Assembly: GCA_905234265.1 (NCBI GenBank)
Contig: CAJOHJ010000008.1
Span: 1-64,000 of the forward strand
Length of the DNA stretch: 64,000 bases
Origin: an uncultured Prevotella sp.
GTDB lineage: Bacteria; Bacteroidota; Bacteroidia; Bacteroidales; Bacteroidaceae
Direction: 5' to 3'
A program made the translations under genes and the position numbers. A model generated the notes under the pieces. It saw only the letters and a list, made by a program, of their open reading frames with translations. It did no database searches and was not told the DNA's origin. Position 1 is the first letter of the stretch, and each line of letters opens with the position of its first letter. This document shows, one piece after another, positions 16,091-23,957 of this stretch.

Positions 16091-17943
16091 TTGTTACCGA
16101 CAAGGGCCGCATGGCCAACAACATATTCCTGTACGGGCAGCTGTATGCCTGGGGAAGGGAGCACGGCAGGAAGACGCTGTCGCTGCGATTCTCCTATAAA
16201 TACCGTGACTTCCGGATATCACAGACGCAGCACCACAACTTCCTGACATACCTGCTGATAAAGATAGCCACAAAGCTGAAACTGCTGCCTGTCGTGAAGT
16301 TCAACACCTTGAACGAAGACTGGACACAGCAGCAGAACACCATGCTCACGGAGAAAAACGTGGTGGCAACAGGATGGTGCGTCCGATTTCCTGACCTGTT
16401 CGAGAAGTACAAGCAGGAAATCGTCAGCCTGTTCGACTTCCTTCCGGCAGTCCATCAGCAGGTCAGCAGAAGCATGCAGCAGTCGGAGGCAGGCACTGTG
16501 AAGCTGGGCGTACACATACGCCGCGGCGACTACTTCAAGTGGTGCGGTGGCCGATATTTTTTCGACGACCAGCAGTATATCAGCATCATCAGCGAGTTCG
16601 TTGCCTTGCAGCAGGGCCGTAAGGTCGACGTCTACGTGTGCAGCAACGACCCTCAGCTGAACAGACAGCTGTATGCCGACCGCCTGTCGCCAAGCCGTGT
16701 GTTCTTCCCTTACGGTTCGCCGGCCGAAGACCTGTGTCTGCTGTCGGAGTGTGACTATATAATCGGGGCGCCAAGCACTTTCACACTTGTGGCTTCGATG
16801 TACCACGACGCACCGCTATACTGGATTTCGGACACGCACCACAGGCTTTCTCTCGACGACTTCCACGGCTTTGACTTTCAGGCTCGCCACTTCGATGAAT
16901 ATTACATAGACGACAGCATCTACCAGTTGCGCAAGGCAACAGCCGACAGGCCGCAGCCACTGGTAAGCCTGATAGTGGCGGCGTACAACACGGCAGACTA
17001 TATGCGTGAGTGCATCGACTCTGTCGTGGCACAGACATACCGCAACTGGGAACTTATCATCGTGGATGACGGATCTACCGACGGTACGTCAGCCATTTGC
17101 GACGAATATGCAGCACGTGACGAGCGCATCTCTGTGGTTCACAAGGAAAACTCAGGCAAACCAGACTGCTGCAATATGGCTATCGGCATGGCACGTGGCG
17201 AATTCGTCGGTTTCCTGGACAGTGACGACTGGATTGAGCCGGCATTCTGCCAGACACTGCTGGATGCCATCGACCAGACTGGCAAAGACTGCGCCACATG
17301 TGGATATATGAACGAATTTGTCGGCGAAACGGTTTTCGACCCTGCATCAGACAAGCTCCAGACGCTCAGTCCCAGCAAGGCGTTGACAATGATTTACGGC
17401 CGGCGGCTCTATGGATACCTGCATGGGCGTCTCTACAGGCGCGAACTGCTTGTGGAACCGGTGCCGCAGCTGCGACGCTACGAAGACTTTGCCGTTATCT
17501 ACAAGTGGCTGTCGCATGGCAACGGCGTTGCCCTTTGTCCAAACTATCTTTATCACTACAGGCAGCGCCAGAGCAGCATCATGAACAGCGACGACGACCA
17601 CATGTACGGCTTTATTCCGCTGCTGGAGGCCTGCTATCATTATGTACGCGACAACAGCCTGCTGACGGAAGAGCAGAACAAGTCGCTTGTGGTGCGCAAC
17701 TGCATACGTATAGCCAAGGACATCGCACGTCGCACCCGTGGTTCAGAGACCGACGAGCAGCTGAAAAGCATCCGCCGCGTAATCCGCCGCATGCAGCCTG
17801 TCTCAGAGAGCATTGTCGGCAGCAAGTCGTATCGCCGCATGCATCTCTTGTTGTTCAGCATCACCCTCTTCAAGCATGTTATGCGCATAAGGCACCTGTA
17901 CTTCAAGGGCAGGCAGGGAACTAAGCTTGAATACTTCAAATAA
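16084..17943 (+). CDS. Fused GT11 alpha-1,2-fucosyltransferase-like and GT2 glycosyltransferase
   Basis: A 619-residue two-domain enzyme. Residues 1-285 form a GT11 domain: opening MIFVTDKGRMANNIFLYGQLYAWG, the GDP-fucose motif VHIRRGDYFKW near 142-152, CSNDPQ near 183 and GAPSTFTLVASMYH near 230. Residues from about 290 form a complete GT2 domain (PLVSLIVAAYNTADYMRECIDSVVAQTYRNW, IIVDDGSTDGT, FLDSDDWIEPAF). Both active-site motif sets look intact. It probably adds two successive sugars, one likely fucose, to a surface glycan. The GT2 half resembles the gene at 12981. No frameshift or in-frame stop separates the domains, so this is a true fusion. Confidence 0.85.
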   Translation: MIFVTDKGRMANNIFLYGQLYAWGREHGRKTLSLRFSYKYRDFRISQTQHHNFLTYLLIKIATKLKLLPVVKFNTLNEDWTQQQNTMLTEKNVVATGWCVRFPDLFEKYKQEIVSLFDFLPAVHQQVSRSMQQSEAGTVKLGVHIRRGDYFKWCGGRYFFDDQQYISIISEFVALQQGRKVDVYVCSNDPQLNRQLYADRLSPSRVFFPYGSPAEDLCLLSECDYIIGAPSTFTLVASMYHDAPLYWISDTHHRLSLDDFHGFDFQARHFDEYYIDDSIYQLRKATADRPQPLVSLIVAAYNTADYMRECIDSVVAQTYRNWELIIVDDGSTDGTSAICDEYAARDERISVVHKENSGKPDCCNMAIGMARGEFVGFLDSDDWIEPAFCQTLLDAIDQTGKDCATCGYMNEFVGETVFDPASDKLQTLSPSKALTMIYGRRLYGYLHGRLYRRELLVEPVPQLRRYEDFAVIYKWLSHGNGVALCPNYLYHYRQRQSSIMNSDDDHMYGFIPLLEACYHYVRDNSLLTEEQNKSLVVRNCIRIAKDIARRTRGSETDEQLKSIRRVIRRMQPVSESIVGSKSYRRMHLLLFSITLFKHVMRIRHLYFKGRQGTKLEYFK

Positions 17944-17950
17944 GTTCGTC

Positions 17951-18787
17951 ATGCCAAAGATTTCTGTTATCACCGTTTGCCGCAACGAGGCAGCGACTAT
18001 AAGGAAAACGCTGGATTCCATAGTCTGCCAGACTTTTCGTGACTATGAGCTGATTGTCGTCGACGGCGGCTCGACTGACGGAACAAAGGAAATTATTGAA
18101 GAGTACGCATCAAAGATTGATTGGTGGATTTCAGAGCCTGACGGCGGTATCTATAATGCCATGAACAAGGGCGTTGCCCATGCCTGTGGAGATTATGTTA
18201 TTTTCATGAACGGCGGCGACTGCTTTCATGCTGCTACAACCATGCAGGATGTTGTTGACCGTGGAATGACTGCCGACATAATTGAGGGATATGCATTGAA
18301 CGGTGTTTCTCATAGCCGTCTGCGTGAGCCAAGTGCAGACATCGTAGACCGATTGCTGACAGACGGCATCAGCCATCAAAGCACTTTTACCCGTAGGGAA
18401 CTGCTGGAGAGAAACCACTTTGACGAGCGCTATAAAATCGTTGCCGACTGGAAACTGTGGCTGCAGACTCTGGTGCGTGACAGGAACACTTACCAGTTTG
18501 TCGGCGTTGATGTGGCAGATATAGACATGACAGGCGTTACATATTCCCAGTTCCGCCAGAATCTGCAAGAGCGTGACCAGGTTCTTGCGGAGCTTGCTGC
18601 CGACCCGTCAATAGGTCACATGGCAGTAATGATGCGCGAATACAACTATCTCACCCATAATACTCTTGTGCAGTATGCCGTCTGGCTTGACAGGCATAGT
18701 CCGCGCGGCTACAGTCTTGTCCGGAAGATTGCCAAGAGGGTTGTAAGGTGGTGTAAGCGGAAGCAGTCGTCAGAAAAGGTCTTTTAG
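17951..18787 (+). CDS. GT2 family glycosyltransferase (WcaA-like)
   Basis: A 278-residue enzyme: MPKISVITVCRNEAATIRKTLDSIVCQTF, LIVVDGGSTDGT and EPDGGIYNAMNKGVAHACGDYVIFMNGGDCF. The last is the typical SEPDGGIYDAMNKG signature of colanic-acid-type GT2 enzymes. ISHQSTFTRRELLE near 145 is the acceptor-side motif. ATG 17951 follows the previous stop by 7 bases, so the gene belongs to the same operon. Its 3' end overlaps the convergent gene at 18770 by 18 bases. A second member of the same subfamily is that convergent gene. Confidence 0.87.
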   Translation: MPKISVITVCRNEAATIRKTLDSIVCQTFRDYELIVVDGGSTDGTKEIIEEYASKIDWWISEPDGGIYNAMNKGVAHACGDYVIFMNGGDCFHAATTMQDVVDRGMTADIIEGYALNGVSHSRLREPSADIVDRLLTDGISHQSTFTRRELLERNHFDERYKIVADWKLWLQTLVRDRNTYQFVGVDVADIDMTGVTYSQFRQNLQERDQVLAELAADPSIGHMAVMMREYNYLTHNTLVQYAVWLDRHSPRGYSLVRKIAKRVVRWCKRKQSSEKVF

Positions 18788-19570
18788 CAGTGCCTTGAAT
18801 GCATTCCGCAAAATCTTCAAGTCACGCTGGACTGGCGACATCTTCATAGCTTTGTCTATCTTGATTTCCAGTTGTGTTTTTTCTTTTTCCTCATGCTGCT
18901 CAGTAAGCGCCATCCTCAGACGCAGTGGAATTAGCCTGTTTATCACTTCTTCACGCTCGGTCTTGATGATGTCCTGATGTACGAAGCTGTAGCCACCTAA
19001 ATAATAGTAAGAGACGAAAAAGTCCAAGACTTCGTATGAGCAGTTGTTCAGCCACCTTTCAAAGAAGAATTCCCAGTCAGAAACGATTTTGTGATTTTCG
19101 TTGTATGGGTGTTTCAATAACAGTTCTCTTTTTGTAAATGTCGACTGGTGGTAGATTGATGTTTTTAGAAGGTGTTGTATAGTCATGGGGAACGGAGCCT
19201 TACTTTCAAGGATGTTTTCTCCAATTTCTATAGTGTGTCCAACGTATATGTCGGCATCAGTCATGGCACCGGCAGCTTTTTCAATAATCTGGCTATTGTA
19301 GAAAGTATCGCCTGCATTCATAAACAGGCAGTAATCTCCTTCTGCCATTTTTACGGCTTTGTTCATGGCATTATAGATGCCACTGTCTGGTTCGCTTTTA
19401 TATTTGCCTCGGAATTTTAGGGATTTTATATACTCTATGCATCCGTCTGTGGAGCCGCCGTCGAGTATGATGTATTCATAGTCGTCAGACGTCTGTTCCA
19501 AAACGGATGCAACTGTCTTTTTCAATCCTTTCAAGTCGTTAAAAACTACTGTAATGATACTTATTTTCAT
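18770..19570 (-). CDS. GT2 family glycosyltransferase (WcaA-like), AT-rich
   Basis: A 266-residue GT2 enzyme of the same subfamily as its convergent neighbour: KISIITVVFNDLKGLKKTVASVLEQT, ILDGGSTDGC, SEPDSGIYNAMNKAVKMAEGDYCLFMNAGDTF and YHQSTFTKRELLL. The charged C-terminus (EEKEKTQLEIKIDKAMKM) looks helical. Codon third positions are visibly more AT-rich than in flanking genes, as is the next gene, which suggests the pair was acquired separately. It probably forms the end of the minus operon running from 23357. Confidence 0.86.
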   Translation of the reverse strand: MKISIITVVFNDLKGLKKTVASVLEQTSDDYEYIILDGGSTDGCIEYIKSLKFRGKYKSEPDSGIYNAMNKAVKMAEGDYCLFMNAGDTFYNSQIIEKAAGAMTDADIYVGHTIEIGENILESKAPFPMTIQHLLKTSIYHQSTFTKRELLLKHPYNENHKIVSDWEFFFERWLNNCSYEVLDFFVSYYYLGGYSFVHQDIIKTEREEVINRLIPLRLRMALTEQHEEKEKTQLEIKIDKAMKMSPVQRDLKILRNAFKALLKDLF

Positions 19571-19586
19571 AGTCTGGGCATGTTCT

Positions 19587-20750
19587 TTATTTTACCTTGT
19601 TGTATACGTTGGCCAGTTCCATTGCAGATTTCTCCCAGGAATAAAGCTTCAGACGTTCTCTTTGCTTTTGCAGCAATACCTCCCTTTCGTTGCTGTTCAG
19701 ATGGTATAGATTCTCAAACTGCTCCTCGAAGTTAGACGAGTGACGTCCCATTGTTATGTATACGGCGGCATCACCAGCAATTTCAGGGAAGCAACTGCAC
19801 TTGTTGAGCATTACAGGACAGTCGGCTTTGTATGCTTCCAGAATGGGAATGCCAAACCCTTCATAGGCCGATGGGTATACAAATGCAATGGCATTGTGAT
19901 AAAGGTCCATAAGCTCCTGATTGGTATTCATGAACATGTGTACGAAGCGTTCCCTCATGCCAAAGGCATCGAAGAAGAACAGCTCCTCGGAAGAGAAGGG
20001 TTTGCCTGTGCAGACAACTTTCAGTTCCTTGTGACGCCGCAAGACGGGCATGACATCTCTGCAGAAAGCCATGAAGTTCTTGTACATGTGGCGCTCTCCA
20101 ATAAACAGAATATACTCAAAGTCAAAGATATTTCCTACTGAGGGATAGTAGATGGCCGTGTCTGCACCATGATAGACAACGGTTACCTTTTCCTCTGGAA
20201 CTCCTAAAATATTGATGATATCCTTTTTAGTCTGTTCGCTGACAGCCACGATGTGGCTTACTTTTGAGATAAGCTGCTTTTTCAGAATTATTTGGCTATT
20301 TGTTGACGGGTAATACTTCGGAAACAGCTCTGGTATCATGTCATGGATAGTCAGAACGACAGGCTTGTCACCTATATATTTGAGAAAATAGTCATCAAAG
20401 AATGTAGGGTGGAAGACATCGAAGTTTCCTTCTTTCAGCAGTTGCTCATTGTAGTACTGATTGATGTTAGGCCATCGGTCCCAACGCTCCGGATGTCCGT
20501 ATTTGCAGTTGTAATATGCTTTGTATATGACTTTTTTCAGAGGAAATTTACTCTTGGCAATAAAATGCTCATAAGTCTCTTTTGAATGTGGATAGTCACC
20601 GATATTCTGCAGGTAGACATTGTCAGTTTCCTTGACGCCGAATGTGGCATCAACAAACTTTGGGCGGTGCAGATATAGCTCGACAAAGCAACGTGATACT
20701 CCACCATGGGTTTGCATGTCAAAAGCCTGGCTGTCGTATAATACTTTCAT
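19587..20750 (-). CDS. GT4 family glycosyltransferase
   Basis: A 387-residue GT-B enzyme. The N-terminus MKVLYDSQAFDMQTHGGVSRCFVELY holds the GGVSR acceptor loop. TIHDMIPELFPKYY and VSHIVAVSEQTKKDIINILG lie mid-protein. The donor domain has LFIGERHMYKNF, FVYPSAYEGFGIPILEAYKADCPV (the E-x7-E retaining-GT4 motif) and CSCFPEIAGDAA. AT-rich relative to most of the window. It is separated from neighbours by 16 and 55 bases on the same strand. It likely transfers mannose, glucose or a similar sugar in surface-glycan synthesis. Confidence 0.9.
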   Translation of the reverse strand: MKVLYDSQAFDMQTHGGVSRCFVELYLHRPKFVDATFGVKETDNVYLQNIGDYPHSKETYEHFIAKSKFPLKKVIYKAYYNCKYGHPERWDRWPNINQYYNEQLLKEGNFDVFHPTFFDDYFLKYIGDKPVVLTIHDMIPELFPKYYPSTNSQIILKKQLISKVSHIVAVSEQTKKDIINILGVPEEKVTVVYHGADTAIYYPSVGNIFDFEYILFIGERHMYKNFMAFCRDVMPVLRRHKELKVVCTGKPFSSEELFFFDAFGMRERFVHMFMNTNQELMDLYHNAIAFVYPSAYEGFGIPILEAYKADCPVMLNKCSCFPEIAGDAAVYITMGRHSSNFEEQFENLYHLNSNEREVLLQKQRERLKLYSWEKSAMELANVYNKVK

Positions 20751-20805
20751 TTGTTTAGTTTCTTTGTTTTGAATGATAGTTTGATTTCTGGATTTTTCTG
20801 CCTGT

Positions 20806-22257
20806 TCACTTTAGGGTGAGGCTTAGCAGCAGCAATATGGTCATCAGTGCCAATGCTGCAAATAGTAGGCGGCACGTTTTAAGGTGCTTGATGTTCTTCA
20901 TGGCAATGCGGTCCACGGAGTCTTGCAGTGCCTGTATCTGCAGTCTGGCGTCTTCGGCATGCCGACGCGCGCTTTCCTGTATTTCTGCCTTTTCTGAGTG
21001 CCATTGTGCAGTCGTGCCTTCAAGCTGGTTTCGCAGCTTTGCGTTTTCTTCGTTAGCTTCTTTTATTTTGTCAATGTAATTGTCAGTCCATTGTCTGACT
21101 TTTTCTTCGTAAGTCGTCTGGCGGATACCCTGGAGACAGTCTTTAAGGTAGTCAACCGATGTGTCGCGGAGCTGCTGCATGATTTTGTCGACGCGTCCCC
21201 AGTCGATGTCTTTCCCCATCATTTGCTCAATGTCCATGTCATTACTGACAATGCGGTCCTGTAGTCCAATAGCGGTCAGGACAGAGAAGATGCGGTCGTT
21301 GCCGGCAAACTGGCTGTCGGGACGCAGGCAGACAAAGAACTTCTTGTGTAGCAGAATGGCGAAAACCATGCCGTGAAACGATGTTGTCAGCATGTACTGG
21401 CAGTTGTCCGCCAGTCTGATCCATTCTTGAATGGTGGGATAGCAGTATGTGGCTTCTGACAGGAACTCAACGTCGTTGCGGCCCTCGCCGTTAGCATGTA
21501 CGGCAATGTTTTCTATGCCTTGGGCAGAATTGTATTTGGCAAAGCTTTGCCAGCATGGCATGTCTTCTTGCCTGACATTCACATGGTAGACGAGCATGTA
21601 TTTGTCGGGCAGTTTTGTGTCTGCCTCGGCAGCGAGCATTCGATAGTAGTCGGCATCAAGCAGTATGGTGGGGTCGACGGTCCACTGTGCCGTCACTCCT
21701 GCCTGCCTGCAGATGTCAACACCCGTCTTCTCTCTGACGCTGACAGCGTCAAGGCGTTTCAAGTTTAGCGCCAGCAGGTCGTTGAGTTCCGCAGGATATT
21801 TGTTCTGTGAGAAGCTTGGTGCATAGGCTACTTTCCTTATTTCTGCCGGTCCGAAGTTTAGGTAGAAAACCTCATTATCTTTCTTGCTGAGCAGTTGCGC
21901 CCACACTTGGTCGCTGCCAGTTAGGTAGCAGTCGGCCAGTGGCGGTGAAAGCTGTATTTGCTTCAGGCTGTTGTAGGCGTTGGCTGAGAGGTTCAGGTGT
22001 GCTGCGCGGAAATTATCGAAGCCGCGGTCGTCAGCCGTTCCCATGGCAGCAGTCAGCTTGCGGTTGCATTGCAGTTTGTCGAATGATGCTTTTGGGTATT
22101 CAAAATGCAGCGACGGCTCCAGCTGCTCATGGAAGCCGTAGCGTATGATGTATGGGAAGTGGCCATGAAGCATCAGCACCTGCTGCAAGGCCCATGCCTG
22201 CAGCAGTTGACCGTAGTTGGTCTTCGACTGGTAGAAAGTGGTGACTGCGATTATCAT
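20806..22257 (-). CDS. Polysaccharide pyruvyl transferase-family protein with C-terminal coiled coil and membrane anchor
   Basis: Residues 1-380 match the pyruvyl transferase family: MIIAVTTFYQSKTNYGQLLQAWALQQ, YLTGSDQVWAQ, APSFSQNKYP, SVREKTGVDICRQAG, WTVDPTILLD and TTSFHGMVFAILL. Residues from about 400 to 460 form a charged coiled coil (KIKEANEENAKLRNQLEGTT...), followed by a single C-terminal transmembrane segment (LLFAALALMTILLLLSL) at about 465-482. The anchored coiled coil is not part of the basic family. ATG 22257 overlaps the upstream gene by ATGA. It is expected to add pyruvate ketals, or act as a related transferase, paired with the F420-beta-like protein as in other Bacteroidales glycan loci. 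Confidence 0.85.
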   Translation of the reverse strand: MIIAVTTFYQSKTNYGQLLQAWALQQVLMLHGHFPYIIRYGFHEQLEPSLHFEYPKASFDKLQCNRKLTAAMGTADDRGFDNFRAAHLNLSANAYNSLKQIQLSPPLADCYLTGSDQVWAQLLSKKDNEVFYLNFGPAEIRKVAYAPSFSQNKYPAELNDLLALNLKRLDAVSVREKTGVDICRQAGVTAQWTVDPTILLDADYYRMLAAEADTKLPDKYMLVYHVNVRQEDMPCWQSFAKYNSAQGIENIAVHANGEGRNDVEFLSEATYCYPTIQEWIRLADNCQYMLTTSFHGMVFAILLHKKFFVCLRPDSQFAGNDRIFSVLTAIGLQDRIVSNDMDIEQMMGKDIDWGRVDKIMQQLRDTSVDYLKDCLQGIRQTTYEEKVRQWTDNYIDKIKEANEENAKLRNQLEGTTAQWHSEKAEIQESARRHAEDARLQIQALQDSVDRIAMKNIKHLKTCRLLFAALALMTILLLLSLTLK

Positions 22258-23357
22258 AGCCAGTTGTTTTTGTATTCTTGGAGGAATTGACTCCTGCCGT
22301 TGCTTTCTGCAAACGGTGTGTGCCATGCCTTGTTGTACTGGATGGCACTGTCGAAGTCGACTTCTTTTCGCCTGCAGCAGGTTTTGGCAAGCATTTGCTC
22401 GCCCTTGTCGCTGTTTGTCAGCACGAGGCTGGTGCCTTTGTCGTCGTCAAAGCCGTCGGTGACTTTATGCACATTCCAGAAGTCGGCAAGCGTGATGTCG
22501 CTATGGCTGCGTCCGCTTTTCACCATGCAGTGATGGCACGACAGCCGCAGGTTCTGGTCGGCAAGGAATGCCTTCATGTACTCGTTGTCGTAGTAGTTCT
22601 GCCTCAGCTCAGTCCCTTTGGCACGGATGACGGTCTGGTAGTTCTTCCATCCCTGCTGTTTGTCCCTGAAGCTGATGTGGCTGACGACTGCAGCATGCCC
22701 GAACATGTAGTACAGTCTGCCGAGCCAGCTCTTGCGCGACAGCTTTCTGGCCTGATGACGGACGTAATGCTGCCAGACGGCCGGACTTGGCACACCGTGG
22801 CAGATGAAGTCTACGGTCAGCAGCTGTTCATGGTCTTTGCCAAGAAAGTGCTTCAGACCTGCGGCCTGGCATGGGGTGCCTACAAACATTACGGGATTGC
22901 CCTCAGCGAGCAGCTGCGCAATTTCCTGATAGCTGTTGCCGATGTCGCTCTGCACATACTTGCTGCCGCGGAAGTGGCCCAACTCCTGCACGGTGGCAGT
23001 CTTGTCATGCACTACTCGCCACGACATGTCAAAGCGTGCGGCAAAGACTGTGCCGCCCCTGCTGATGACGCTTTCTGCCAACAATGAAAAAACACCGCCG
23101 GAACTGCTGCTCATGCGAACGGACTCTGCAGGATTGATGGCGGCATAGGCTTTCAGCGGCCTCCGCTCATTATATGGCGAAAGGCTGGGGCAGGCGTTGG
23201 TACAGCGGTTGCAGCCTGTGCATCTGCCAGTGTCCACTATGGGGTACAAAAAACCGCCTTCACAGGCCACCATGCTGATGCATTGCCGATGGCATGCTTG
23301 TTGACATGCCGCACAGCCACTGCAATATTTTTCTTCTGCCAGTCTTGGTCTACTCAT
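22254..23357 (-). CDS. Coenzyme F420 hydrogenase/dehydrogenase beta subunit-like protein, two [4Fe-4S] clusters
   Basis: A 367-residue protein with two ferredoxin motifs near the N-terminus, CSGCAACQQAC (about residues 12-22) and CTGCNRCTNACP (about 46-57). The FrhB-type domains follow (SSSGGVFSLLAESVISRGG, VMFVGTPCQAAGLKHFLG, DFICHGVPSP). In glycan loci this family neighbours pyruvyl transferase genes; it probably performs a reductive or ligation-like step rather than F420 chemistry. The frame extends to 23393, but that codon lies inside the -7 box, so ATG 23357 is used. First gene of the minus operon reaching 18770. Confidence 0.85.
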   Translation of the reverse strand: MSRPRLAEEKYCSGCAACQQACHRQCISMVACEGGFLYPIVDTGRCTGCNRCTNACPSLSPYNERRPLKAYAAINPAESVRMSSSSGGVFSLLAESVISRGGTVFAARFDMSWRVVHDKTATVQELGHFRGSKYVQSDIGNSYQEIAQLLAEGNPVMFVGTPCQAAGLKHFLGKDHEQLLTVDFICHGVPSPAVWQHYVRHQARKLSRKSWLGRLYYMFGHAAVVSHISFRDKQQGWKNYQTVIRAKGTELRQNYYDNEYMKAFLADQNLRLSCHHCMVKSGRSHSDITLADFWNVHKVTDGFDDDKGTSLVLTNSDKGEQMLAKTCCRRKEVDFDSAIQYNKAWHTPFAESNGRSQFLQEYKNNWL

Positions 23358-23390
23358 AGGTAACAAGCAAAGGCTTTTACTCCCTCGTTG

Positions 23391-23421
23391 CAAAAGTACT
23401 CAAAAACCAGCGAAAAGCAAA
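23391..23421 (-). promoter_or_regulatory. Promoter of the minus-strand glycan operon
   Basis: Minus strand -7 TACTTTTG (23398-23391) and -33 TTTG (23421-23418), 19 bases apart; the leader to ATG 23357 is about 30 bases. Confidence 0.7.
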
Positions 23422-23475
23422 ACTTTTTTCAGTCTTTTATGGTTTTCGTGGTGTGTGATATTTTTCTTTGTGCAT

Positions 23476-23508
23476 GAGGGTGTGTCAAAATAGGCACATC
23501 CTCTTTTT
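23476..23508. repeat. Dispersed hairpin repeat, copy 1 (terminator-like)
   Basis: GAGGGTGTG (23476-23484) pairs with CACATCCTC (23495-23503, one G-T), followed by TTTTT. Read on the minus strand it is nearly the same sequence as the hairpin at 61701-61734. No plus-strand gene ends nearby, so a terminator function here is doubtful. Confidence 0.55.
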
Positions 23509-23647
23509 CTGTGTTTTTAAAACCTGATGTTTTCAAATGCCATCCCAACACACAATAGGCATTAAAAGAAAGACTTGGTCGCACCCAAAGCTTATGCCGC
23601 TGGCCGTCAGCATGTTGCATTTATGTCTGGTCGCACCCAAGCTGACA
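23509..23647. other. Repeat-bearing intergenic stretch without a gene
   Basis: Between the glycan operon and the VapE gene. TGGTCGCACCCAA occurs at 23577 and 23629, and its complement TTGGGTGCG at 23765. AATGCC/GGCATT form a weak dyad near 23536-23561. The short ORF across this region is mostly repeat sequence and is not a credible gene. Confidence 0.5.
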
Positions 23648-23731
23648 CCAGATTATCTTAATGACTTACGGAATTATCTTAATGACTTACGGAATTATCT
23701 CAATGACTTACGGAATTATCTTACGGAGATA
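23648..23731. repeat. ATTATCTC-family 21-bp tandem array, four units
   Basis: Four head-to-tail units with exact 21-bp period at 23648, 23669, 23690 and 23711. The core is CGGAATTATCTTAATGACTT, and the last unit diverges to TTACGGAGATA. The core GGAATTATCT is shared with the arrays at 48527 and 63693. Confidence 0.85.
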
Positions 23732-23900
23732 TTTCTGTCAATAAGGCATTCGCCTTTCGTCATTTTGGGTGCGTCGGGTGAGACCTCTTTCCGTATTTGC
23801 CTATTACACATGGAATAGTTAGCCATTAAAATATTGGCTGGTGTAAAGTCTTGTCCCCCAGATGCTTGTAAACGAGGATTAACCCTGCCTGCCTCGGTCT

Positions 23901-23933
23901 TTTGGATGGCAGGACGGTATTGCCTTACCTTTG
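23901..23933 (+). promoter_or_regulatory. Promoter of the VapE-family gene
   Basis: -33 TTTG (23901-23904) and -7 TACCTTTG (23926-23933), 21 bases apart; the leader to ATG 23958 is about 21 bases. A dedicated promoter argues for autonomous expression. Confidence 0.7.
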
Positions 23934-23957
23934 CAGGCACTAAAAAACATCTACACT

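Noticed and set aside
23648..23731. Possible CRISPR array
   Set aside because: Units are head to tail every 21 bases without unique spacers, and no cas gene is in the window.
23537..23818. Small ORF with repeated LRNYLND peptide
   Set aside because: Made of the 21-bp DNA repeat; no start signal, promoter or homology.
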